Shown here: one piece after another, positions 1 through 5,612 of the stretch
How positions within the stretch are numbered: position 1 is the first letter of the stretch
How the letters are laid out: every line of letters begins with the position of its first letter
Assembly: GCA_000621905.1 (NCBI GenBank)
Contig: JHXB01000002.1
Coordinates: 1-64,000, forward strand
DNA: 64,000 nt
Origin: Lachnospiraceae bacterium NC2004
Lineage (GTDB): Bacteria > Bacillota > Clostridia > Lachnospirales > Lachnospiraceae
Reading direction: 5' to 3'
Program-made: the position numbers and the translations under genes
Notes under the pieces: generated by a model
Database searches by the model: none
What the model was told of the DNA's origin: nothing
What the model saw: only the letters and a program-made list of their open reading frames with translations

Positions 1-240
1 GAGTGGCTGTTGGATATCCCTTCAGAGAAAGAAGTTAAATATCTGTTGGAGATATTTGAAAAACGATATGATACATGGCCAACAATCTTCTGTACTCAAT
101 ACAAACAGACTGAATGGCATCCTCGCTTAGGTGGAGGTGTAATAGCTGATGCTATCATGGATCGAATCGTACATAATTCAGAAACTATTAATTCTGGTAC
201 AGCAAATATGAGAGAGCTCCTATCTAAGCACTCACTATAG
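1..240 (+). CDS. istB: IS21-family transposition helper ATPase IstB, C-terminal fragment
   Basis: The window opens inside this gene; reading frame 1 is open from base 1 to the TAG at 238-240. The encoded tail begins EWLLDIPSEKEV and contains TIFCTQYKQTEWHPRL and IADAIMDRIVHN, which matches the end of IstB/DnaC-like AAA+ helpers of IS21 elements (sensor region 'TS/TQ', then ADAIxDRxVH). IstB loads and remodels the IstA transposase on target DNA. The Walker motifs would lie upstream of the window. Whether the full element is intact cannot be seen from here. Terminal repeats follow directly, as expected for the right end of an IS21 element. Confidence 0.85.
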   Translation, partial: EWLLDIPSEKEVKYLLEIFEKRYDTWPTIFCTQYKQTEWHPRLGGGVIADAIMDRIVHNSETINSGTANMRELLSKHSL

Positions 241-244
241 TACC

Positions 245-312
245 GGTACGCTATTTCGGATTAGCGGTATCATTGTCATGGACTCGCGGTACCGCTCGTC
301 CGGATAGGCGGT
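245..312. repeat. Probable IS21-type terminal repeats, two imperfect copies
   Basis: Two related segments follow the IstB stop codon: 245-268 (GGTACGCTATTT...TAGCGGT) and 288-312 (GGTACCGCTCGTC...AGGCGGT). Both share the GGTAC...CGGAT..GCGGT framework. IS21 elements characteristically carry several short repeats at each end that bind IstA, so this is probably the right end. The exact terminal dinucleotide and target duplication cannot be placed without the left end. Confidence 0.5.
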
Positions 313-347
313 CTTACGACCGCGGAATATTCAGAGAGGTGATTGAT

Positions 348-518
348 ATGACGGATACCATTAACACTTTAAGATTTTATATGGATGAAACTTCTGCACC
401 ATACTCAGATAAAGATAATCCATTTAGCCGAACAAAAGACGATGATGAATTTGATAAAATGATAATTGAAAAATATAAACTTACCACAAAAGAAATGGAA
501 AATTTGGCAATAGAATAA
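348..518 (+). CDS. Small acidic protein, unknown function
   Basis: This encodes 56 residues (starts MTDTINTLRFYMDET). The ATG at 348 is preceded by AGAGGTGATTGAT, a good ribosome binding site. An in-frame ATG farther upstream would run through the IS terminal repeats and is less likely. The protein is charged (DKDNPFSRTKDDDEFD) with no membrane segment or signal peptide. The family is not recognised. It sits just downstream of the IS end and upstream of a strong terminator, so it may be the truncated or re-promoted remainder of a gene hit by the element, or simply a small independent gene. Confidence 0.45.
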   Translation: MTDTINTLRFYMDETSAPYSDKDNPFSRTKDDDEFDKMIIEKYKLTTKEMENLAIE

Positions 519-527
519 AGAGAAATA

Positions 528-574
528 AAAAACCACTCCGAAATTTCCTGTTACGGAATCCGAAGTGGTTTTTC
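528..574 (+). terminator. Intrinsic terminator
   Basis: AAAACCACTCCG pairs, with one mismatch, with CGAAGTGGTTTT across a loop of about 20 bases, and the arm ends in a T run. It closes the small gene ending at 518. Confidence 0.7.
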
Positions 575-668
575 TTTGCCTGGAGGCTTAACTTAATGAC
601 ATTGACGAGAGTTGGCTCTTTTTGTGACTTCAGGTGACTCAAAGACTTTATGCTCTCTACTCCTATTA

Positions 669-697
669 TTGCGGCCTTGAAATCAATATGATATAAT
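669..697 (+). promoter_or_regulatory. Sigma-A-type promoter for the tandem small genes
   Basis: TTGCGG (669-674), a 17-base spacer, then a perfect TATAAT (692-697), about 90 bases upstream of the first tandem paralogue. The rest of 575-789 shows nothing coding. Confidence 0.55.
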
Positions 698-789
698 CTA
701 GTCGTAAACAGATTACTTTGAAAACCTAATAATGAGTTATCTTTGAACTACTTACTTAAGTATATCATATAACAGAGGTGGGCGATGGT

Positions 790-1029
790 ATGAGTGAAAG
801 ATTAACTTGGGAAGAGATAAAAGAAAAATATCCTAACCAGTATGTAGCGTTAACCAATATATATCCAAATGAATTTAATATACAAATAGCTGATGTTTTG
901 TATGCCGAAACCGGAGAAGGGAATATGCAGATGTCAGAAAATGATATACTTGTAGGCGGCTTTGAAGGAAAGTGGGAAGTATGTGGTACTAATTTGGACG
1001 GAGGTATTGATATAGGAGTGTTAGGATGA
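790..1029 (+). CDS. Small 'TWEEIK' protein, copy 1 of a tandem pair
   Basis: This encodes 79 residues beginning MSERLTWEEIKEKYPNQYV. The start at 790 is chosen because GAGGTG lies at 774-779 and because the neighbouring copy begins with the same residues; an in-frame GTG at 778 overlaps the ribosome binding site. It is a soluble acidic protein with no membrane segment. From memory, similar short proteins opening with TWEEIKxxYPxxWV are often encoded beside small retropepsin-like aspartic proteases; the same arrangement occurs here (1287). Function is unknown. It differs from copy 2 mainly in the C-terminal third. Confidence 0.7.
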   Translation: MSERLTWEEIKEKYPNQYVALTNIYPNEFNIQIADVLYAETGEGNMQMSENDILVGGFEGKWEVCGTNLDGGIDIGVLG

Positions 1030-1053
1030 AAAATATAACAAAGGGGTGATAGT

Positions 1054-1290
1054 ATGAGTGAAAGATTAACTTGGGAAGAGATAAAAGAAAGATATCCTAA
1101 ACAGTATGTAGCGTTAACTAATATATATCCAAGTGAATTTGACATACAGGAAGCAGATGTTTTGTATGCCGAAGCTGGAGAAGGGAATATGCAAATGTCA
1201 GAAAATGATATATTATTAGGTTGTTTAAGAGGTAAGTGGTACGCGTTTGGAACTAACATAGATTCTGCAATGGAGTTAGGGTGCTTATGA
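1054..1290 (+). CDS. Small 'TWEEIK' protein, copy 2 of a tandem pair
   Basis: This encodes 78 residues, nearly identical to the preceding gene over the first 60 (MSERLTWEEIKERYPKQYV, then ADVLYAEAGEGNMQMSENDI) and then diverging. AAAGGGGTG precedes the ATG. The copies start 264 bases apart, so this is a direct gene duplication. Its stop overlaps the ATG of the next reading frame (ATGA at 1287-1290), implying translational coupling to the retropepsin-like gene. Function is unknown; it may be a partner or inhibitor of that protease-like protein, by context only. Confidence 0.7.
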   Translation: MSERLTWEEIKERYPKQYVALTNIYPSEFDIQEADVLYAEAGEGNMQMSENDILLGCLRGKWYAFGTNIDSAMELGCL

Positions 1291-1635
1291 AACTAATAAC
1301 AATAAATTTAATAAACCAATTTCAAAGACCGGTGGTAAATATCGGAAAAACTCTCGCTCTAATAGACACAGGCGCTTTAATACCTACTATAAGTCTAGGA
1401 AAAGAAGCAATTGAAGAGTTGAATGGGGTTTTATAACTAAATAATGCATCCATTAGCGGTTTTGGAGGAGAGATACAGTTAGATTACACAACGTTAGATG
1501 AATATATGGACATGGGAGCGATATCTTTATGAGAGAATTTACTTGTACTAAGGGAAGGAAAATGTATGTATAGAACAATTATTAAACTGGATTCCAATAT
1601 CTGTCATTGGAGGCCCCTCTGGTCACTTAGCTTAA
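1287..1635 (+). pseudogene. Decaying retropepsin-like aspartic protease gene
   Basis: The ATG at 1287 overlaps the stop of the upstream gene. Frame 1 encodes 49 residues that include ALIDTGALIPTISLG, the catalytic Asp-Thr-Gly loop of single-domain retropepsin-like proteases, then stops at TAA 1434. The same frame continues after the stop with ASISGFGGEIQLDY, the conserved flap-side glycine block, to a TGA at 1530. A later piece in another frame (1594-1635; WIPISVIGGPSGHLA) resembles the family's closing beta strands. I therefore read one gene with an internal stop and at least one frameshift. A programmed event or sequencing errors are alternatives. Confidence 0.6.
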
Positions 1636-1653
1636 TAATTACTCTAACTATCA

Positions 1654-1681
1654 TGTCATCCTGAGCGAAGCGAAGGATCTT
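1654..1681. repeat. Dispersed intergenic repeat, TGTCATCCTGAGCGAAGCGA type
   Basis: This unit reads TGTCATCCTGAGCGAAGCGA followed by AGGATCTT. Related units occur at 3359-3384 and as an inverted pair at 8345-8417. Very similar sequences are known as scattered intergenic repeats in many bacterial genomes. Confidence 0.6.
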
Positions 1682-1717
1682 TGCCCATCGAAGAAGGGCA
1701 ATATACTTAAGAATACT

Positions 1718-1745
1718 AAAAAAGGAGCCTTGTCGGCTCCTTTTT
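1718..1745. terminator. Bidirectional intrinsic terminator
   Basis: AAAAAGGAGCC and GGCTCCTTTTT flank a 5-6 base loop, with A and T runs on both sides. It lies between the retropepsin-like remnant on the plus strand and the convergent XRE gene, and can serve both. Confidence 0.85.
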
Positions 1746-1754
1746 ATATAGTAT

Positions 1755-1997
1755 CTAGTTGCTATCTAATGTTGATTGAGATGTAGGATAAGGGGTAATT
1801 TCGTCAGTAATTCCAAGTATATAATCAATGCTTGTGTTATAGTATTTCGCCATCTTAATGAGGATGGATGTTGGTATATCATTTTCACCTGTTTCATACT
1901 TGGAATATCCGGTCTGGGACATACCAAGAACCTTCGCAAATTCAGTTTGATTCAAATCTGTATCTTCACGCAAATCGCGTATTCTTTGATATTTCAT
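1755..1997 (-). CDS. XRE-family helix-turn-helix transcriptional regulator
   Basis: This encodes 80 residues, essentially one HTH_3 (Cro/C1-type) domain: MKYQRIRDLREDTDLNQTEF, then AKVLGMSQTGYSKYETGEND (helices 2-3, recognition helix SQTGYSKYE), then a tail with DYILGITD. The start at 1997 is preferred over the ATG two codons upstream because AGAGGA lies 8 bases before it. It is a single-domain DNA-binding protein of the kind found with toxin-antitoxin loci and mobile elements. It is transcribed in the same direction as the HEPN/MNT pair, with its start 74 bases downstream of the HEPN stop, so it could be part of that unit. Confidence 0.85.
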   Translation of the reverse strand: MKYQRIRDLREDTDLNQTEFAKVLGMSQTGYSKYETGENDIPTSILIKMAKYYNTSIDYILGITDEITPYPTSQSTLDSN

Positions 1998-2070
1998 ACA
2001 CATAGTCCTCTATCAAAAAAAGTTGATGAAATGATAACATAACCTGAAATAGATTTGTTTAAGAAGTAAA

Positions 2071-2469
2071 TCAAACATTATTCAAATACTCTTTAACTGT
2101 ATCATATACTATTTTAGCGTTCTTAATCTGTTCTTCGGTCTGTGCTTTGCTCGCAATATACATATCATCGTAGTCGGATGCGTTTCTAATTATGGATGCA
2201 TCATCAATCATGTATGAAATCTCCTTAGGAAATATACCAGTTTTGATATAGCTTCTTCTAAACTCCGCAATAATTCCAGAGTGTTTTTTAGAATCGAATC
2301 TATCAAGAGCAAGTACACTTCTTATTGAGTGAAAAATAGAATAGTACGCTCTATTATTAGTAGCGCGATACTCACCATTATTGTATAGTAATTCGGCTGT
2401 GTTTAAATCTTCCTTAGCTTTTTCGATTCTGTATCGAGACAATTCGATTCTTTCATCATTATTATGCAT
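2071..2469 (-). CDS. HEPN-domain protein (toxin-like partner of MNT)
   Basis: This encodes 132 residues, all alpha-helical in character, with the HEPN signature NNRAYYSIFHSIRSVL (about residues 38-53), KHSG near 63 and RNASDYDD at 95-102. The last segment takes the place of the RX4-6H active site of RNase-type HEPN toxins; here the histidine is absent, as is common in the R..a-D-Y subgroup. Genes of this type pair with small nucleotidyltransferases. This one overlaps the end of the MNT gene by 8 bases, which indicates coupled translation. A toxin role is inferred from family and context; the altered motif makes nuclease activity uncertain. Confidence 0.85.
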   Translation of the reverse strand: MHNNDERIELSRYRIEKAKEDLNTAELLYNNGEYRATNNRAYYSIFHSIRSVLALDRFDSKKHSGIIAEFRRSYIKTGIFPKEISYMIDDASIIRNASDYDDMYIASKAQTEEQIKNAKIVYDTVKEYLNNV

Positions 2470-2803
2470 ATCTTACTCCTTCTTCCTCGATAGATTGGTA
2501 AAAAGGAAGTACATTTTTAAAATGAGTGTATACTTCTTCACTTTGTACGATGGGTGAAAAAATTATGTTATAGTCGAATTCTGTATCAAGCTGATGTATT
2601 GCTGGGAGAATTCGATCTCTTTCAATAGCAATTTCTTCTTTGGATACCTTTAATAAAAGCAAGATATCCATATCACTTTCATCAGTGTAGTCACCTCGGG
2701 CACATGATCCAAACAGAATCACTCCTGCTAAAATGTCACCGTATTCTTTTTTGGCTTCAGAACACAATCTGGTCATGGCTAAATCTATTAATTCTTTATT
2801 CAA
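2462..2803 (-). CDS. MNT-type minimal nucleotidyltransferase (antitoxin-like)
   Basis: This encodes 113 residues from a TTG start at 2803. GAGGTGG lies 5 bases upstream of that TTG, whereas the alternative GTG at 2812 would overlap the ribosome binding site itself. The pol-beta fold signature GSCARGDYTDESDMDILLL spans residues 32-50, with metal ligands D44 and D46. In the studied MNT/HEPN pairs the MNT enzyme transfers AMP to the HEPN toxin and silences it. The order MNT first, HEPN second, with a short overlap, is typical. A consensus-like promoter lies upstream at 2842-2870. Confidence 0.85.
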   Translation of the reverse strand: MNKELIDLAMTRLCSEAKKEYGDILAGVILFGSCARGDYTDESDMDILLLLKVSKEEIAIERDRILPAIHQLDTEFDYNIIFSPIVQSEEVYTHFKNVLPFYQSIEEEGVRYA

Positions 2804-2841
2804 GTGAACCACCTCGCTTAAAACACATTATATACGCTTTC

Positions 2842-2870
2842 AGTATAACAAAGATTATCTGAAATGTTAA
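2842..2870 (-). promoter_or_regulatory. Promoter for the MNT-HEPN pair
   Basis: On the minus strand, TTAACA (2865-2870) and TATACT (2842-2847) are separated by 17 bases, about 40 bases before the TTG start. Confidence 0.5.
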
Positions 2871-2893
2871 CTGCTTTTTGTAGAATAATGGTT

Positions 2894-2943
2894 AGTGACA
2901 TTTGTCACTGGAGTCATCCGCGTATTAAGTGACACATGTCACT
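2894..2943. promoter_or_regulatory. Two tandem 16-bp palindromes (probable operators)
   Basis: AGTGACATTTGTCACT (2894-2909) and AGTGACACATGTCACT (2928-2943) share perfect AGTGACA/TGTCACT arms with a 2-base centre, and their centres are 34 bases apart. They lie between the minus-strand MNT/HEPN promoter and a plus-strand TATAAT (2966-2971), so one dimeric regulator could control either or both directions. The ACAnnTGT core recalls BlaI/CopY-type sites, but no such regulator is in the window. Confidence 0.6.
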
Positions 2944-3052
2944 ATAAATCCATAGAGTAAAAACATATAATGAGCATGCAAGGTAAACAAATCATTAAAA
3001 ACAAATTATAAAAAACAAATTATAAAAAACAAAATTTAAGGAGATGTTATTT

Positions 3053-3328
3053 ATGAAGAAAACATTGGCAATTACTATCGAAACTATTCCTGTTATTGCG
3101 GCTATATTATCTATTGGGTTGATTGTATCACCATATAGCTCTAATGTAGTCAGAGGGGTGATTAATATATCGACATTGCTAGCGTTTATGGGATTTATCT
3201 TATTTTTCGTTGGAAGGAAGATAGATAAAGAAGATAATGTGGTTAGAATTATGAGTATAGCTGCATTATTATCCGGAGTATTTATGGTAGCTTTTTATAT
3301 TGTAGCTATTATGGTGTTTGGGTTGTAA
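3053..3328 (+). CDS. Small membrane protein, three predicted TM segments
   Basis: This encodes 91 residues. AAGGAG at 3038-3043 is 9 bases from the ATG at 3053, whereas the ATG at 3044 abuts it, so 3053 is the start. Hydrophobic segments lie at about residues 5-25, 34-53 and 64-90, with a charged loop GRKIDKEDN between the last two. No family is recognised. The upstream sequence has two palindromes and direct repeats of ACAAATTATAAAAA (2985-3034), suggesting that expression is regulated. It ends before a hairpin repeat at 3386. Confidence 0.6.
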   Translation: MKKTLAITIETIPVIAAILSIGLIVSPYSSNVVRGVINISTLLAFMGFILFFVGRKIDKEDNVVRIMSIAALLSGVFMVAFYIVAIMVFGL

Positions 3329-3385
3329 GTGTCTATTATTGACCTTCTTCTAAGACCAAAGATTCTTCGTTACTCAGAATGATAC

Positions 3386-3424
3386 AAACGCTCCAGTAGG
3401 GATTGTCCCCACTGGAGCGTTTTT
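3386..3424 (+). terminator. Hairpin terminator, 'GCTCCAGTAGGGA' repeat copy 1
   Basis: AAACGCTCCAGT pairs with ACTGGAGCGTTTT, with an inner GGG/CCC pair, followed by T residues. It is the first of three near-identical hairpins (also 3936-3974 and 8309-8345). A degenerate copy of the other dispersed repeat (AAGATTCTTCG...AGAATGA) sits at 3359-3384. Confidence 0.75.
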
Positions 3425-3510
3425 GTGGATGAACTGACACGCATATATACAATGTGCATTGACATGATGCGTATAATATGGTATCGTATCAATATAGAGA
3501 GGGTGATTCT

Positions 3511-3930
3511 ATGATGTCTATATATCCGGCATGTTTCTTCAAGGAAGAAGATGGTTACGCTGTAGTTTTTCCTGATCTTAATTATCTTGCTACGAGCGGC
3601 AAGTCAGAAGGCGAAGCAATGGCTAAAGCAGTTGAATGTTTGGCAGGGTATCTATATACATCCCAAAATGATGGAGAGCAGGTACCTGAACCTACAGCGG
3701 TTGGTGATGTTTCGATAGATGAAGTTGCAAGAGAACTTCAGATAGATGTAGATTATTCATTTGTTAATATGGTTTCAGTTAACGTAGCTGAGTATGCCAA
3801 GATGCACTTTGAAAAGTCTGTCAGAAAGACATTAACGATTCCGGCATGGCTTAATGAAGCAGCGCTCGCTAAGGGGATTAATTTTTCTCAGACCTTAAGA
3901 GATGCGCTTATTGAGAAGGTTAGTGGATAG
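3511..3930 (+). CDS. HicB-like protein without an adjacent HicA
   Basis: This encodes 139 residues. The start at 3511 is chosen because GAGAGGGTG precedes it; an in-frame ATG at 3478 has no ribosome binding site. The N-terminal half is the degraded-RNase-H HicB fold (YPACFFKEEDGYAVVFPDLN, then a G-rich turn and AMAKAVECLAGYL). The C-terminal part (KTLTIPAWLNEAALAKGINF) looks like a ribbon-helix-helix DNA-binding segment. HicB proteins neutralise HicA mRNA interferases and repress their own operon. No hicA-like reading frame occurs on either side, so this copy seems solitary. It may be an orphan antitoxin or a regulator of a distant target. Confidence 0.8.
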   Translation: MMSIYPACFFKEEDGYAVVFPDLNYLATSGKSEGEAMAKAVECLAGYLYTSQNDGEQVPEPTAVGDVSIDEVARELQIDVDYSFVNMVSVNVAEYAKMHFEKSVRKTLTIPAWLNEAALAKGINFSQTLRDALIEKVSG

Positions 3931-3935
3931 AATAT

Positions 3936-3974
3936 AAAACGCTCCAATAGGGACTGTCCCTACTGGAGCGTTTT
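3936..3974. terminator. Bidirectional hairpin terminator, repeat copy 2
   Basis: AAAACGCTCCAATAGGGAC then TGTCCCTACTGGAGCGTTTT forms a nearly perfect stem with A and T runs on both sides. It separates the HicB-like gene from the convergent PIN-domain gene and can terminate both. Confidence 0.8.
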
Positions 3975-3978
3975 ATAT

Positions 3979-4479
3979 TTATGATGTGCCGTTTATTATA
4001 TTTAATGCTTCATTAACCAATTTTTCGCTTATGTGCCTATTAGAACGTTTTATTCTTTCGAATGCATCTTCTGCTTCTTCTGATGTAATAATACCAATTT
4101 GAAAAGCCCGTATTATAACTCCTACACTTCCGGTTATAGGTAATTTCATATTTAAAGCAACTCTTCGCCCGGCCACTTCATCCATCATCAACAAATCTGC
4201 TTTTACTTCATCAGCGTAAATTATGGCTTCACTTTCTCCTAAATCCAATCCGGTTGCTCGTTGTAAAAAAGCAACTTGACTATCGTCACTTACTTTTACT
4301 ATTTTTATGTAATCACTATTACGAATAATGTTAGCCTCATCTCTGTATGTATCATTACTTGTTACTTCAGAAAAAACAGATTCTGGAATTAAAACATCAC
4401 CAAACATACTGCCAAGAATATCTAATTTATCCGCTTTCATCAACGTGATTAATGGCGTAGTATCTGATACAACAATCAT
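3979..4479 (-). CDS. DUF3368 PIN-domain (VapC-like) toxin
   Basis: This encodes 166 residues. It opens with MIVVSDTTPLITLMKADKLD, the DUF3368 start in which the first PIN-domain aspartate (D6) is followed by TTPLI. Further acidic positions are GLDLGESEAI (about 97-106) and LLMMDEVAGRR (about 114-124), completing the metal site. PIN-domain toxins cleave RNA. The gene overlaps the UPF0175 gene by 4 bases (ATGA at 4476-4479), the usual antitoxin-toxin order for this pair. A terminator at 3936-3974 lies just past its stop. Confidence 0.88.
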   Translation of the reverse strand: MIVVSDTTPLITLMKADKLDILGSMFGDVLIPESVFSEVTSNDTYRDEANIIRNSDYIKIVKVSDDSQVAFLQRATGLDLGESEAIIYADEVKADLLMMDEVAGRRVALNMKLPITGSVGVIIRAFQIGIITSEEAEDAFERIKRSNRHISEKLVNEALNIINGTS

Positions 4480-4757
4480 TTAGCCACCTCCATCACAGCT
4501 TCTAATGTAGCTAAATCATCCATCAATTCTTCTGAAGTCTGATCTAAATAAGGTATTCCTATTGAATCATAAAATTCTATTAAATCTGTTTTGTGTACAC
4601 CTAAAATCTCGGCAGCCCTCCCATGTGAAATCGTCAAATTATGAATAAATGGATATAAAAGCATTGCGTTTCTTTCGAATATGTATTCGTTGTTCTCTTC
4701 GTTCATATACGATATCATATCTTCAGGTATGCTTATTTGAATATCTACTGTTTTCAT
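4476..4757 (-). CDS. UPF0175-family antitoxin-like protein
   Basis: This encodes 93 residues beginning MKTVDIQISIPEDMISYMN. The ATG at 4757 has AAAGG 10 bases upstream; an in-frame upstream ATG (4787) has no comparable site. The middle (NAMLLYPFIHNLTISHGRAA, then EILGVHKTDLIEFYDSIGIP) is the UPF0175 helix-turn-helix-like core, which ends with the conserved 'lgIPY'. Family members are encoded immediately before DUF3368 PIN proteins and are taken to be their antitoxins and autoregulators. Coupling to the next gene by ATGA supports this. Confidence 0.85.
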   Translation of the reverse strand: MKTVDIQISIPEDMISYMNEENNEYIFERNAMLLYPFIHNLTISHGRAAEILGVHKTDLIEFYDSIGIPYLDQTSEELMDDLATLEAVMEVAK

Positions 4758-4885
4758 ATAATCACTACCTTTCTCTGCTTTAAACAACTATGTCTATGCA
4801 ATTTCATTCTATCATCATGGCTTTAAAACTTCAAGTAGAACAACGGGGATAGTTGGTTTGAAGAGTAAAAGTTAAGAGAAAACCA

Positions 4886-4914
4886 TTGACCGAAACCAGC
4901 CGCTAGAATATAAT
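4886..4914 (+). promoter_or_regulatory. Sigma-A promoter for the methyltransferase-like gene
   Basis: TTGACC (4886-4891), a 17-base spacer and TATAAT (4909-4914), about 40 bases before the ATG at 4956. This is close to consensus. Confidence 0.75.
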
Positions 4915-4955
4915 GGTTAGCGATAGTTAGATTGCGAAAAATCGGAGGCAATAAC

Positions 4956-5462
4956 ATGCTTAAGAATTATACGAAGGAAGGCCAGAAATTACCGCTTTTC
5001 GGTGTTGGTCCTTATATAATATACGGTACAGCATTTCTTAATATTATCGGGATTATCCTGCTTGGTTACGTCTTTAAGATAGGGATTTTAGGTGCTCAGT
5101 GGACACTGATATTTCGCATCGCAGGAGTTTTATTAATACTCGCAGGCTTAACTGTTTGGTATATAGGCGCCCTGCGCTCTAACATGGATGAGTCCATAAC
5201 AGAAAATAAATTACAGACCAAGGGTATTTACTCATGGGTGAGAAACCCTATGTACAGTGGCTGCTGGATTGCGTTATCCGGAGGTTTGTTGATGTGGCAC
5301 AATGTATGGTTGCTAGTCTTTCCTTTAGTAGACTGGTTGATAATGACAATTGCGTTAATTAATACAGAAGAGAAGTGGCTACTTGATCTGTACGGTGAGG
5401 AATATGCTGAGTACAAGAAAAATGTTAACAGATTTATTCCGTGGAAACGCAAGATTAATTAA
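4956..5462 (+). CDS. Isoprenylcysteine carboxyl methyltransferase (ICMT)-like membrane protein
   Basis: This encodes 168 residues from the ATG at 4956, with GGAGG 7 bases upstream. There are about four hydrophobic segments. The C-terminal part carries the ICMT/PEMT-type signature: LQTKGIYSWVRNPMYSG (about 87-103; the 'RNPxY' S-adenosylmethionine-site segment), then a conserved EEKWLLDLYGEEYAEYKKNV. Such enzymes methylate small or lipid substrates at the membrane; the substrate of bacterial relatives is usually unknown. It is monocistronic between its own promoter and the terminator at 5485. Confidence 0.8.
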   Translation: MLKNYTKEGQKLPLFGVGPYIIYGTAFLNIIGIILLGYVFKIGILGAQWTLIFRIAGVLLILAGLTVWYIGALRSNMDESITENKLQTKGIYSWVRNPMYSGCWIALSGGLLMWHNVWLLVFPLVDWLIMTIALINTEEKWLLDLYGEEYAEYKKNVNRFIPWKRKIN

Positions 5463-5484
5463 TTTCATAAACACAACAACAGCG

Positions 5485-5510
5485 AAAATGGGGCCTGTCC
5501 CCATTTTTTT
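5485..5510 (+). terminator. Intrinsic terminator
   Basis: AAAATGGGG, a 5-base loop CCTGT, CCCCATTTTTTT. It follows the ICMT-like gene by about 20 bases. Confidence 0.85.
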
Positions 5511-5519
5511 ATTTACGTA

Positions 5520-5580
5520 TTGACAAATGGTATATTTTTATGTATAGTCTGTATTAGGTTGTATAATACATAGAATACAA
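5520..5580 (+). promoter_or_regulatory. Promoter and possible GntR operator of the CPBP-GntR operon
   Basis: TTGACA (5520-5525), a 17-base spacer and TATAGT (5543-5548). Just downstream lie the palindrome TGTATAATACA (5560-5570) and further TGTATT/AATACA half sites (5550-5555, 5575-5579), placed where a repressor would block initiation. YtrA-type GntR genes are usually autoregulated, so the regulator at 6508 is the likely ligand. That link is inferred. Confidence 0.6.
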
Positions 5581-5612
5581 ATGATACACATAATATTTCA
5601 GGAGGGATTCTT

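Noticed and set aside
765-1259. Minus-strand open frame of 164 codons opposite the tandem small genes
   Set aside because: It is internally repeated only because the plus-strand genes are duplicated, has no ribosome binding site, and its Ser/Pro/Ile-rich product resembles nothing.
2985-3034. Direct repeats of ACAAATTATAAAAA considered as an iteron origin
   Set aside because: They are low-complexity A/T with two or three copies and no replication gene nearby; more likely an AT-rich upstream region.
3460-3478. TTGACA followed by TATAAT upstream of the HicB-like gene
   Set aside because: The spacing is only 9 bases, too short for a sigma-A promoter; the TATAAT may still serve with a weaker -35.
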